Positions 21,777 to 31,595 of a DNA stretch of 64,000 nt are shown piece by piece (position 1 is the stretch's first letter; each line of letters starts with the position of its first letter). The position numbers were made by a program, and so were the translations under genes. The notes below the pieces were generated by a model, which had not been told where the DNA came from, ran no database searches, and worked only from the letters and a program-made list of their open reading frames with translations. The stretch is from Stutzerimonas stutzeri. Its GTDB lineage: Bacteria > Pseudomonadota > Gammaproteobacteria > Pseudomonadales > Pseudomonadaceae. The DNA is taken from assembly GCF_000952685.1 (NCBI RefSeq), contig NZ_JYHV01000026.1, forward strand, positions 60,804-124,803. The letters are read 5' to 3'.

Positions 21777-23228
21777 TTAGCGCGGGAAGGCTGGCGGGTT
21801 CACGCCAGCCATATCTTCCATCACGCGGACTACCTGGCAGCTATAGCCGAACTCGTTGTCGTACCACACATACAGAACGACACGGTTGTCGCTGCAGATG
21901 GTCGCTTCGGCATCCACCACGCCTGCATGACGCGAACCGACGAAGTCCGTCGAAACCACTTCCTGCGAATTGACGAAGTCGATCTGCTTTTGCAGATCCG
22001 AATGCATGGCCATCTGGCGCAGGTATTCGTTGATCTCTTCGCGGGTCGTGGCCTTTTCCAGGTTCAGATTGAGAATGGCCATGGAAACGTTAGGCGTCGG
22101 CACCCGGATGGCGTTGCCCGTCAGCTTGCCTTTGAGCACCGGCAACGCCTTGGCAGCGGCAGTGGCGGCCCCGGTCTCGGTGATGACCATGTTCAGCGCA
22201 GCGCTACGACCGCGACGACTGCCCTTGTGGAAGTTATCGATCAGGTTCTGGTCGTTGGTGTAGGAGTGCACGGTCTCCACATGACCATTGACGATGCCGT
22301 ACTGATCGTTAACCGCCTTGAGCACTGGCACGATGGCGTTGGTGGTACAGGAGGCTGCCGATACGATCTTGTCATCAGCGGTGATATCGCCATGGTTAAT
22401 GCCATGCACGATGTTCTTCAGCTCGCCCTTGCCAGGCGCGGTCAGAACGACGCGCGCAACACCAGGGCACTTGAGATGCTGGCTGAGGCCTTCGGCATCA
22501 CGCCACTTGCCGGTGTTGTCGACCAGCAGCGCGTTCTCGATGCCGTACTGGGTGTAATCCACCGAGGACGGGTCGTTCGAGTAGATCACCTGAATCAGGT
22601 TGCCGTTAGCTGTGATGGTGTTGTTTTCCGCATCGATGTGGATGGTGCCGTCGAACGGACCATGTACCGAATCACGACGCAGCAGACTGGCGCGCTTGAC
22701 CAGGTCGTTCTCGGCGCCCTTGCGTACGACGATCGCCCGCAGGCGCAGGCCGTCGCCACCGCCGGTCTTCTCGATGAGGATGCGCGCCAGCAGGCGGCCG
22801 ATACGACCGAAACCATAAAGCACGACGTCCGTGCCTTTGTGTACGCCCGAGGTATTGCGCTTGCCAGCCACTTCGGCCAGTTCGTCACGCACGAACTGAT
22901 CGAGGGTTCGGCCATTGCCTTCGGCCTTGTACTTGGCAACGACTTTGCCCAGGTCGACCGAAGCGGCACCCAGATTCATGTCGCTCATAGTGGTAAGGAT
23001 CTGGTGCGTCTCATGCACGCAGAGTTCGGCTTCGTCAGCCTGACGGTGACGTGCGAATCGATGCGCCTTGAGCAGCGCGATGACCGAGCGATTGATCAGG
23101 CCACGGCCATAGATGGAAGTCACCACGTTGTTGTTACGATACAGCTGACCAATCAGCGGAATCATCGCTTCGGCGAGGGCTTCTCGATCAATCCATTCAC
23201 CAAGACACTGGTCGGGCTTCTGAGTCAC
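21777..23228 (-). CDS. Glyceraldehyde-3-phosphate dehydrogenase, long Pseudomonas type
   Basis: 483-residue GAPDH with an N-terminal extension of about 125 residues before the Rossmann motif YGFGRIGRLLARILIEK. The catalytic motif is SAASCTTNAIVPVL (Cys within ASCTTN) and the C-terminal region contains WYDNEFGYSCQVVRVMEDM. Standard GAPDH is about 335 residues; this long form sits beside nqrA and mfd in Pseudomonas (PA3001, from memory). The extension may add a regulatory or oligomerization part. Its glycolytic or gluconeogenic direction cannot be told from sequence. Confidence 0.9.
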   Translation of the reverse strand: MTQKPDQCLGEWIDREALAEAMIPLIGQLYRNNNVVTSIYGRGLINRSVIALLKAHRFARHRQADEAELCVHETHQILTTMSDMNLGAASVDLGKVVAKYKAEGNGRTLDQFVRDELAEVAGKRNTSGVHKGTDVVLYGFGRIGRLLARILIEKTGGGDGLRLRAIVVRKGAENDLVKRASLLRRDSVHGPFDGTIHIDAENNTITANGNLIQVIYSNDPSSVDYTQYGIENALLVDNTGKWRDAEGLSQHLKCPGVARVVLTAPGKGELKNIVHGINHGDITADDKIVSAASCTTNAIVPVLKAVNDQYGIVNGHVETVHSYTNDQNLIDNFHKGSRRGRSAALNMVITETGAATAAAKALPVLKGKLTGNAIRVPTPNVSMAILNLNLEKATTREEINEYLRQMAMHSDLQKQIDFVNSQEVVSTDFVGSRHAGVVDAEATICSDNRVVLYVWYDNEFGYSCQVVRVMEDMAGVNPPAFPR

Positions 23229-23385
23229 GGGCAGTTCCTTCCAACATGTAGGGGCTGAGAAAAGGGGCTACATTATGCCGGCGCACCCTAGCGCCGGCAA
23301 TCTGTGCAGCGGAAACACTGACAGCGTCCCGCGCAGATAGTTACAATCCGCGCGGTCCATTTTTTGACCGGAGCCACGCCCACTC

Positions 23386-26300
23386 GTGTCCGTATTGCGC
23401 CTTCCGCCCATGCCTGCCGCCAGCGGCAAGCAAACCTGGGGCAACCTTCCCGGAGCCGCGCTGAGCCTGGCCATTGCCGAAGCAGCCAGCAACGCAGAGC
23501 GTTTCACCCTTCTCCTCACTGCCGACAGCCAAAGCGCCGAACGCTTGCAGGAAGAACTCGCGTTCTTCGCCCCGACGCTACCGGTGCTGCATTTTCCCGA
23601 CTGGGAAACACTGCCCTATGACGTCTTTTCGCCGCACCAGGACATCATTTCCCAGCGCATCGCAGCGCTCTATCAGCTTCCCGAGCTGACCCACGGCGTG
23701 CTGGTAGTCCCCATCACTACCGCGCTACACAGGCTCGCCCCAAAGCGCTTTCTGCTTGGCTCCAGCCTGGTGCTGGACGTCGGCCAGAAGCTCGACGTCG
23801 AACAGATGCGCATGCGCCTGGAAGCAGCCGGCTACCGCTGCGTCGATACCGTTTACGAGCATGGCGAGTTTGCCGTGCGTGGTGCGCTGATCGATCTGTT
23901 TCCTATGGGCAGCACGCTGCCCTATCGCATCGACCTGTTCGACGACGAGATCGAAACGTTGCGCACCTTCGATCCGGAAAATCAGCGCTCGATCGACAAG
24001 GTCGAGTCGATCCGCCTGCTGCCAGCGCGCGAGTTTCCGTTGAAAAAGGAGTCGGTCACCGGTTTCCGCGCGCGGTTTCGTGAACGCTTCGATGTCGATT
24101 TCCGCCGCTGCCCGGTCTATCAGGACCTGTCCACCGGGATCACACCAGCGGGCATCGAGTACTACCTGCCGCTGTTCTTCGACGAAACCTCGACGTTGTT
24201 CGACTACCTCCCAGAGGACACTCAGGTCTTCTCGCTGCCCGGAATCGAGCAAGCCGCCGAGCATTTCTGGAAGGACGTACGCAATCGCTACGAGGAACGC
24301 CGCGTCGATCCCGAGCGGCCTCTGCTGCCGCCCGCCGAGCTGTTCATGCCGGTCGAAGACTGCTTCGCCCATCTGAAATCCTGGCCACGAGTAGTGGCCA
24401 GTCAGGACGATGTCGAGACCGGTATCGGACGCGAGCGTTTCCCGGCCAGCCGCTTTCCTGAATTGGCGATAGACGCCAAGGCCAGCGAGCCGCTGGGGGC
24501 GCTGCGCCGCTTCCTCGACGAATTTCCTGGCCGTGTGTTGTTCACCGCTGAATCGGCTGGGCGCCGCGAGGTCCTGCTGGAACTGCTGGCACGGTTGAAA
24601 CTACGCCCGCAGGAAGTCTCTGGCTGGCCGGAGTTCGTTGAAAGCCGAGAGCGGCTGGCGATCGCCATCGCCCCGCTGGACGACGGACTGTTGCTAGAAG
24701 ACCCATCGCTGGCACTGATCGCGGAGAGCCCGCTGTTCGGCCAACGGATCATGCAACGGCGCCGCCGCGAAAAAGGTCGTGACGCCGGCGAGAACGTCAT
24801 CAAGAACCTTACCGAGCTGCGTGAAGGCGCGCCGGTGGTCCATATCGACCATGGTGTCGGCCGCTATCAGGGACTGGTCACGCTGGAAATCGAAGGTCAG
24901 GCCGCCGAGTTCTTGATGCTGCAGTACGCCGAGGAAGCCAAGCTCTACGTGCCGGTATCCAGCCTGCATCTGATCGCGCGCTACACCGGCAGCGACGATG
25001 CGCTGGCGCCGTTGCATCGCCTGGGCTCGGAAACCTGGCAGAAGGCCAAGCGCAAGGCCGCCGAGCAGGTTCGCGATGTCGCCGCCGAGCTGCTCGATAT
25101 CTACGCCCGCCGCGCCGCCCGCGAGGGGTACGCCTTCGAAGACCCGCAACTCGATTACGAAACATTCAGCGCTGGTTTCCCTTTCGAGGAAACACCGGAC
25201 CAACAAGCCGCCATCGAGGCCGTGCGCAGCGATATGCTGGCGCCCAAGCCCATGGACCGCCTAATCTGCGGCGACGTCGGCTTCGGCAAGACCGAAGTGG
25301 CCATGCGCGCCGCTTTCATTGCGGTGCACAGCGGTCGTCAGGTGGCCGTCCTGGTGCCCACCACCCTACTCGCCCAGCAGCACTACAACAGCTTTCGCGA
25401 CCGCTTCGCCGATTGGCCGGTGCGCGTCGAGGTGATGAGCCGTTTCAAGTCCGCCAAGGAAATCCAAGGCGCGGTGCAAGAGCTGGCCGAAGGCAAGGTC
25501 GACATTCTCATCGGCACCCACAAACTGCTGCAGGACGACGTGAAGTTCACCAATCTGGGTCTCGTCATCATCGACGAAGAACACCGTTTCGGCGTGCGCC
25601 AGAAAGAACAGCTCAAGGCCCTGCGCAGCGAAGTGGACATCCTCACGCTCACCGCCACTCCAATTCCGCGCACCTTGAACATGGCGGTGGCCGGCATGCG
25701 CGACCTTTCGATCATCGCCACGCCGCCAGCGCGCCGCCTGTCGGTACGCACCTTCGTCATGGAGCAACAGAACTCGGTCATCAAGGAAGCACTGCTACGC
25801 GAGCTGCTGCGTGGCGGCCAGGTCTACTACCTGCACAACGACGTGAAGACCATCGAGAAATGCGCCGCCGACCTCGCCGAGCTGGTACCGGAAGCGCGTA
25901 TCGGCGTGGGCCATGGACAGATGCGCGAGCGCGAGCTCGAACAGGTGATGGGCGATTTCTATCACAAACGCTTCAACGTGCTGATCGCCTCGACCATCAT
26001 CGAAACCGGTATCGACGTGCCCAGCGCCAACACCATCATCATCGAACGCGCCGACAAGTTCGGCCTGGCCCAGCTGCATCAGCTGCGCGGACGCGTCGGA
26101 CGCAGCCACCACCAGGCCTACGCCTATCTGCTGACGCCACCACGCAAGGCCATGACCCCCGACGCGGAAAAGCGCCTGGAAGCCATCGCCAACGCACAGG
26201 ATCTCGGCGCAGGCTTCGTCCTCGCCACCCACGACCTGGAAATCCGCGGGGCCGGCGAGCTGCTCGGCGACGGCCAGAGCGGACAGATCCAGGCCGTCGG

Positions 26301-26829
26301 ATTCACGCTTTATATGGAAATGCTCGAACGGGCAGTCAAGTCGATCCAGAAAGGCGAACAGCCCAACCTCGACCAACCGCTGGGAGGTGGCCCGGAAATC
26401 AATCTGCGCGTACCGGCGCTGATCCCCGAGGATTATCTGCCGGACGTCCACGCGCGCCTGATCCTCTACAAACGCATCGCCAACGCCACCGACGAGAACG
26501 GACTACGCGAGCTGCAGGTCGAAATGATTGATCGCTTCGGCCTGCTGCCCGAACCGGCCAAGCATCTGGTCAGGCTGACGCTGCTCAAGCTCCAGGCCGC
26601 CAGCCTCGGCATCACCAAGATCGACGCAGGGCCGCAGGGCGGGCGTATCGAGTTCGCCGCGGATACCAGCGTCGATCCGATGGTGCTGATCAAGCTGATC
26701 CAGAGCCAACCCAACCGCTACAAGTTCGAAGGCGCCACCATGTTCAAATTCCAGGTGCCGATGGAGCGGCCCGAAGAGCGCTTCAACACGCTTGAAGCCT
26801 TGCTCGAGCGACTGGCGGCGAACGGGTGA
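23386..26829 (+). CDS. mfd: Transcription-repair coupling factor Mfd
   Basis: Translocase that removes stalled RNA polymerase at lesions and recruits UvrA. The 1147-residue protein has the UvrB-homology region at the N-terminus (TADSQSAERLQEEL, then FPDWETLPYDVFSPHQD), the RNA polymerase interaction domain with HIDHGVGRYQGLV (about 483-495), and a RecG-like helicase with Walker A GDVGFGKTEVAMRAAF, DEEHRFG box, LTATPIPRTLNMA, and the QLHQLRGRVGRS motif VI. The start codon is GTG, divergent from GAPDH across a 157-base gap. Confidence 0.97.
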   Translation: MSVLRLPPMPAASGKQTWGNLPGAALSLAIAEAASNAERFTLLLTADSQSAERLQEELAFFAPTLPVLHFPDWETLPYDVFSPHQDIISQRIAALYQLPELTHGVLVVPITTALHRLAPKRFLLGSSLVLDVGQKLDVEQMRMRLEAAGYRCVDTVYEHGEFAVRGALIDLFPMGSTLPYRIDLFDDEIETLRTFDPENQRSIDKVESIRLLPAREFPLKKESVTGFRARFRERFDVDFRRCPVYQDLSTGITPAGIEYYLPLFFDETSTLFDYLPEDTQVFSLPGIEQAAEHFWKDVRNRYEERRVDPERPLLPPAELFMPVEDCFAHLKSWPRVVASQDDVETGIGRERFPASRFPELAIDAKASEPLGALRRFLDEFPGRVLFTAESAGRREVLLELLARLKLRPQEVSGWPEFVESRERLAIAIAPLDDGLLLEDPSLALIAESPLFGQRIMQRRRREKGRDAGENVIKNLTELREGAPVVHIDHGVGRYQGLVTLEIEGQAAEFLMLQYAEEAKLYVPVSSLHLIARYTGSDDALAPLHRLGSETWQKAKRKAAEQVRDVAAELLDIYARRAAREGYAFEDPQLDYETFSAGFPFEETPDQQAAIEAVRSDMLAPKPMDRLICGDVGFGKTEVAMRAAFIAVHSGRQVAVLVPTTLLAQQHYNSFRDRFADWPVRVEVMSRFKSAKEIQGAVQELAEGKVDILIGTHKLLQDDVKFTNLGLVIIDEEHRFGVRQKEQLKALRSEVDILTLTATPIPRTLNMAVAGMRDLSIIATPPARRLSVRTFVMEQQNSVIKEALLRELLRGGQVYYLHNDVKTIEKCAADLAELVPEARIGVGHGQMRERELEQVMGDFYHKRFNVLIASTIIETGIDVPSANTIIIERADKFGLAQLHQLRGRVGRSHHQAYAYLLTPPRKAMTPDAEKRLEAIANAQDLGAGFVLATHDLEIRGAGELLGDGQSGQIQAVGFTLYMEMLERAVKSIQKGEQPNLDQPLGGGPEINLRVPALIPEDYLPDVHARLILYKRIANATDENGLRELQVEMIDRFGLLPEPAKHLVRLTLLKLQAASLGITKIDAGPQGGRIEFAADTSVDPMVLIKLIQSQPNRYKFEGATMFKFQVPMERPEERFNTLEALLERLAANG

Positions 26830-26873
26830 GGATGCAGTTCACGTGCAATTAACCCTAGGCGGCGCGCTGATTG

Positions 26874-29800
26874 ATGTCCGGTAGTTTTCTGGCCCATCTG
26901 CCGCCGACCTGGCGGCTGGCATTTTCTGAAAACGCGCTCGCCCGCGGGATGCAATATGCCCACGAACGGCGCGTCAGCCTGCTGCGCGAGGATGCACGAT
27001 TCGCCGAAGGCACCTGCCGTGGCGCAGGCGACAATCAATATCGGCAATCACTGCAGCTTTCGGGCAACGGCGGGCTCAGCTGCATCTGCAGTTGTCCGGT
27101 AGGCCTCAATTGCAAGCATGCGGCGGCGCTCATCCTCTATCTTGAGCATCAGGCCGACCACACAACATCGCCCGCAGCCGAAGAGCCACCTGACCAGCTT
27201 CCAGGCACCGTGGAACACTGGTTATCCCAACTTCCGCGGGCGCTGGGCGAGCCCCAGACCGCTGGCGAGCAATGGTGTCTGCACTACCGGGTCACGCCGG
27301 GCGTTCACATCGAGGTCTACAAAGTACGACTGCGAAAGGATGGTTCCTTCGGCGAAAGGCAGCCCTATTACGGCGTACGCGAAGCCAGCTTTCGCCAACC
27401 ACGCTTCATGCAGCCTCTGGATTTGCATATCGCGGCGCTCCTGGCATTGGGCCGCGGTGCCAGCCACGGATTCACGCTCAGCGGCGAAAACGGCGGCGAG
27501 GCTCTGCGCCTGATTCTGGAAACTGGCCGTGCGTATCTCGACTGGGCCCGTCCACCGCTGCAGTTTGGCCTGTCTCGCCAGGCGCGCTTCAACTGGACGC
27601 AGCAATCCGATGGATCCTTCCAGCCAACGCTGGACATGAACGACCCCGCAGAGGAACTACTCTCCACCGTCGATCCGCTGTACTACCTCGACGAACGGCG
27701 AAACGAAGTCGGTCTGATCGATCATGGATTGACGCCGGCCTTGGCCCGTCATCTACTCGCCGCCCCCTCGGTTCCGTCAGCCAAGGCCGCCTTGTTCAGC
27801 CTGTCGCTCAATGAAATCGCCCCGCAGCTTCCAGCGCCTGCCAAAGCGCAAGAACAGCGGATTGACGATGTTATGCCCATCGCCCAGCTCGCCCTGGGCA
27901 GCCATCATGCGGTCAATTACCAGCCGAGCAGCGGGCGCATGGTGAATGAGCATCAGCACCGCGCGGGGCTCAGTTTCGTCTACGGTAAAACCAGCGTGCA
28001 CGGCAACGCCAAAGCCGAGCAGCGCATCCGTCAGACCGAAGGCGAACGGGTGCTCAGCATGGCTCGCCAACCCGCCGCGGAACAGGCGCTACGCCAGCAA
28101 TTGAAGCAGCTGGGCTTTCGTCCGTCGTTGCGACAAAGCCTGGCCTTGCCGAAGGATTCGGCGGAGATGTACGACCTGCCCAGCGAAACCGCCTGGCTGC
28201 ATTTCGTCCAGCAACAGTTGCCGCAGCTGCGCGAACAGGGCTGGCGGATCGTCATGCAACCCGGCTTCGCGTATGACCTGACGCCTGTAGACGCCTGGTA
28301 CGTCGAAGTCGACGAGCCGCCGGAGCACAGCTGGTTCGATCTGGAACTCGGCATTATCGTGGAAGGCGAACGCATCAGCCTGTTGCCGGTCCTGCTCGGC
28401 CTGATCCGCAGAAACCCGGCGCTGCTGTCCCAGCAGGCCTTGGCTCGGCGCGCCGACGACGAAACCCTTCGCGTACAGCTAGACAAGCGCCGCGGGGACG
28501 ATGACCGCCCCTTGCAAGTGCTGCTGCCATTTGGCCGTCTGAAAACCATCATGGCCACCCTCGCCGAACTGTACCTTCGCGACGACCAGCCAAGCGCCGA
28601 CACGCTTCGTCTGGGACGCGCCGATGCGGCACGACTGGCGCAACTGGATGCGCTCTCCCCGCACTGGCATGGCGGCGAGCTGATGCGCGAGTTCGCCCAA
28701 CGTCTGCGCGACTATCGCCAGCAAGCGGTCAGCGCTCCGACCGGTCTGAATGCGCAGTTGCGGCCCTATCAGCTGGAGGGTCTGCGCTGGATGCAGACGC
28801 TACGCAGCCTCGAGGTCGGCGGCATCCTCGGCGACGACATGGGACTGGGCAAGACACTGCAAACCCTGGCTCATCTTCTTTTGGAAAAAGAGGCAGGCCG
28901 CCTCGATCGGCCCTGCCTGGTGGTCATGCCCACCAGCCTCATCCCCAACTGGCAAGACGAGGCAGCTCGCTTCGCCCCTGCCCTGAAAGTGGTCACACTG
29001 CACGGTTCGTCACGCCAGCAGCATTACGAACACCTGGCCGAATACGACGTTTTGTTCACTACCTATGCGCTGCTGCCCAGGGATATCGACCGACTCGTCG
29101 AACTGCCCTTGCACATCTTGGTGCTCGATGAAGCGCAGAACATCAAGAACGCCAGCAGCAAAGCCGCCCAGGCTGCCGGACGCCTGAATGCCCGGCAGCG
29201 CCTTTGTCTCACCGGCACGCCTCTGGAAAACCACCTGGGCGAGTTATGGTCGCTGTTCCACTTCCTCATGCCCGGCTGGCTGGGCGATGCAAAGCGATTC
29301 AACCGCGATTACCGCAACCCTATCGAAAAAAACGGCGACACCGATCGGCTGCAGCACCTCACGACACGGATCAAGCCATTCCTGTTGCGACGGCGCAAGG
29401 AACAGGTGGCGCGGGAGCTGCCTACCAAGAATGAAATCCTGCATTGGGTAGAACTGAACGCAGCCCAGCGCGACCTCTATGAAACCGTACGGTTGGCGAT
29501 GGACAGCAAGGTTCGCGACGAGATCGACCGCAAAGGGTTGGCACGCAGCCAGATCGTCATTCTCGATGCGTTGCTCAAGCTGCGCCAGGTTTGCTGCGAT
29601 CTGCGTCTGGTCAAGAGCGACGCCGCCAAGCCGACCCGCGGAAGCAGTTCGGGCAAACTCGACAGCCTGATGGAAATGCTCACCGAGCTGTTGGCAGAGG
29701 GACGCCGCATCCTGCTGTTTTCACAGTTCACCTCGATGCTCGCGCTGATCGAAGAAGAGCTCCGCAGCCGCGCCATCGACTACGTTCAGATCACCGGCGA

Positions 29801-30161
29801 CACCAAAGACCGGCGCGCGCCGGTGCGGCGCTTCCAGAGCGGCGAAGTACCCCTGTTTCTGATCAGCCTCAAGGCCGGCGGCACAGGGCTGAACCTGACC
29901 GCCGCCGACACCGTGATCCATTACGATCCCTGGTGGAATCCCGCGGCGGAAAACCAGGCCACCGACCGCGCCCATCGTATCGGCCAGGACAAGCCTGTGT
30001 TCGTCTACAAGCTGATTGCGCGCGCCACGGTGGAAGAAAAGATCCAGCAGTTGCAGCAACACAAGGCCGACCTGGCAGCCGGAGTGCTGGATGCCGGCTA
30101 TCGTGGTGACTGGCAGTTGGAGCCGAGTGATATCGAAGCACTGTTCGCGCCGCTACCCTAG
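26874..30161 (+). CDS. SWIM zinc-finger SNF2-family helicase
   Basis: 1095-residue Swi2/Snf2 ATPase, a double-stranded nucleic-acid translocase of unknown cellular role. A SWIM zinc finger, CICSCPVGLNCKH (about residues 65-77), lies near the N-terminus. The ATPase core starts near 620: GDDMGLGKTLQTLAHLLLEK (Walker A), VLDEAQNIKN (DEAQ box), LTGTPLENHLGELWSLF, and the second RecA lobe ends in ATDRAHRIGQ. It follows mfd by 44 bases and probably shares its transcript, which suggests but does not prove a link to DNA repair or transcription. I used the ATG at 26874; a TTG precedes it. Confidence 0.92.
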   Translation: MSGSFLAHLPPTWRLAFSENALARGMQYAHERRVSLLREDARFAEGTCRGAGDNQYRQSLQLSGNGGLSCICSCPVGLNCKHAAALILYLEHQADHTTSPAAEEPPDQLPGTVEHWLSQLPRALGEPQTAGEQWCLHYRVTPGVHIEVYKVRLRKDGSFGERQPYYGVREASFRQPRFMQPLDLHIAALLALGRGASHGFTLSGENGGEALRLILETGRAYLDWARPPLQFGLSRQARFNWTQQSDGSFQPTLDMNDPAEELLSTVDPLYYLDERRNEVGLIDHGLTPALARHLLAAPSVPSAKAALFSLSLNEIAPQLPAPAKAQEQRIDDVMPIAQLALGSHHAVNYQPSSGRMVNEHQHRAGLSFVYGKTSVHGNAKAEQRIRQTEGERVLSMARQPAAEQALRQQLKQLGFRPSLRQSLALPKDSAEMYDLPSETAWLHFVQQQLPQLREQGWRIVMQPGFAYDLTPVDAWYVEVDEPPEHSWFDLELGIIVEGERISLLPVLLGLIRRNPALLSQQALARRADDETLRVQLDKRRGDDDRPLQVLLPFGRLKTIMATLAELYLRDDQPSADTLRLGRADAARLAQLDALSPHWHGGELMREFAQRLRDYRQQAVSAPTGLNAQLRPYQLEGLRWMQTLRSLEVGGILGDDMGLGKTLQTLAHLLLEKEAGRLDRPCLVVMPTSLIPNWQDEAARFAPALKVVTLHGSSRQQHYEHLAEYDVLFTTYALLPRDIDRLVELPLHILVLDEAQNIKNASSKAAQAAGRLNARQRLCLTGTPLENHLGELWSLFHFLMPGWLGDAKRFNRDYRNPIEKNGDTDRLQHLTTRIKPFLLRRRKEQVARELPTKNEILHWVELNAAQRDLYETVRLAMDSKVRDEIDRKGLARSQIVILDALLKLRQVCCDLRLVKSDAAKPTRGSSSGKLDSLMEMLTELLAEGRRILLFSQFTSMLALIEEELRSRAIDYVQITGDTKDRRAPVRRFQSGEVPLFLISLKAGGTGLNLTAADTVIHYDPWWNPAAENQATDRAHRIGQDKPVFVYKLIARATVEEKIQQLQQHKADLAAGVLDAGYRGDWQLEPSDIEALFAPLP

Positions 30162-30178
30162 CGCAAGGAATATCGACG

Positions 30179-30667
30179 ATGCGACGACTGGCAATCCCCA
30201 CCGATTTCGATCGGGTCTATGACATCTACATGCACGAAGCGGTGGTGCCGTTTCTGGGCTTCGACCCGATGCCTCGGGAGGCTTTCGGCAAAGTTTTCGA
30301 GCCATTGTTCGAAAGTGGCTGTTTCTATGTCTACGAGGCGAATGGCCAGGTGCAGGGGTTCTACAAAGCACAACGGCACGTTGGCCGCGCGGCGCACGTC
30401 GCTTATCTGGGAACCCTGGCGGTGGCACCGGAAGCACAGGGCAGCGGCATCGCCGGCGCGATGATGGGCGATGCCCTCGCCCACCTGCGCAAAGCCGGCA
30501 TCACTCGCGTAGAGCTCACCGTGGAAGCCGACAATCCGCGCGCCATCGCCTTTTATGAACGCATTGGATTCGTTCTCGAAGGCGTCCAGCGGGCGGCATA
30601 CAAACGCGCCTGTGACGACCGCTATGTCGATGAACTGATGTATGGATTGCTGCTGAACGCAGAATGA
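30179..30667 (+). CDS. GNAT family N-acetyltransferase
   Basis: 162-residue acetyltransferase. Beta4 and the acetyl-CoA loop are visible as VAYLGTLAVAPEAQGSGIAG (about 80-99, Q-x-x-G-x-G/A), followed by ELTVEADNPRAIAFYERIGF, the typical GNAT C-terminal motif. The substrate cannot be deduced. It starts 17 bases after the helicase gene and may be cotranscribed. Confidence 0.88.
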   Translation: MRRLAIPTDFDRVYDIYMHEAVVPFLGFDPMPREAFGKVFEPLFESGCFYVYEANGQVQGFYKAQRHVGRAAHVAYLGTLAVAPEAQGSGIAGAMMGDALAHLRKAGITRVELTVEADNPRAIAFYERIGFVLEGVQRAAYKRACDDRYVDELMYGLLLNAE

Positions 30668-30727
30668 ATCGCCACAAATCGAAGCGGCGCCAGGCGGTCC
30701 CGAATCGCCCGGCGCCGCGCCGTGCGA

Positions 30728-31327
30728 TCAGCCTTTCAGCTTGACCGCGGTCTGAGCGACCAGCTCGCCCTGATAACGGGCGATGGTCAGCTCCTTCTGG
30801 GACGGCTGACGCGAGCCGTCGCCGCCGGCGATGGTCGAAGCCCCGTAAGGCGTGCCGCCGTTGACTGCGGAAATGTCGAAGAACTCGCCGATGCCGTAGC
30901 CTGTCGGCACGATGATCATCCCGTGGTGCGCCAGCGTGGTCCAGGTCGAGGTGATGGTCATCTCCTGCCCGCCACCGGTCCCGGTGGAGGTGAATACGCT
31001 GGCCACCTTGCCATGCAGCGCGCCCTTGGCCCAGAGGCCCCCGGTCTGGTCGAGGAAGTTGCGCATCTGCCCGGACATGTTGCCGAAGCGGGTTGGCGTG
31101 CCGAAGATGATGGCATCGTAATCGGGCAGTTCGGCCGGGCTGGCGACCGGCGCGGCCTGATCGACCTTGCCGCCGGCGTTCTTGAAGGCGTCCGCCGGCA
31201 TGGTCTCCGGCACGCGCTTGATGGTCACCTCGACACCCTCGACGCGGCGTGCGCCTTCGGCGACGGCGTTGGCCATGGTTTCGATGTGGCCGTACATCGA
31301 GTGATAGAGCACAAGAATCTTCGCCAT
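30728..31327 (-). CDS. wrbA: NAD(P)H:quinone oxidoreductase WrbA
   Basis: 199-residue flavodoxin-like FMN protein that reduces quinones by two electrons. The flavodoxin phosphate loop is [19 protein letters not shown] (about 8-26); [20 protein letters not shown] and [13 protein letters not shown] are WrbA-type segments. It is convergent with the GNAT gene. A G+C-rich hairpin (30684-30718) lies between the two. Confidence 0.94.
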   Translation of the reverse strand: MAKILVLYHSMYGHIETMANAVAEGARRVEGVEVTIKRVPETMPADAFKNAGGKVDQAAPVASPAELPDYDAIIFGTPTRFGNMSGQMRNFLDQTGGLWAKGALHGKVASVFTSTGTGGGQEMTITSTWTTLAHHGMIIVPTGYGIGEFFDISAVNGGTPYGASTIAGGDGSRQPSQKELTIARYQGELVAQTAVKLKG

Positions 31328-31595
31328 CTGTATTTCCTCTTCCTGGTTGGTGTTCCGGTTCTTTGCGTCTTACCGGACGCTCAGCATGACTGGGTCGTCT
31401 TCCAGACACGCCTGCCAGCCGCGCCCCGGTATTCGGCAACCTGTCCGATGGAAAGTGTCGCGGCACAGACGCACATCGACCCGGGGCGACATGACGCGCC
31501 AGTAAACAAGCCGATCTTCCATTGGATTGCTGCGTGCTTGGGTAGATTATTCCGCACGAATCAATCGATAAATCGGATATAACCGCCGCGGGACG

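Noticed and set aside
21732..23258. Plus-strand frame opposite the GAPDH gene
   Set aside because: Shadow of a gene with the catalytic ASCTTN motif. The frame also runs through the GAPDH terminator.
30684..30718. G+C-rich hairpin between the GNAT gene and wrbA
   Set aside because: Stem GCGGCGCC / GGCGCCGC is perfect, but there is no T run on either strand. It may stop transcription weakly; not listed as a terminator.
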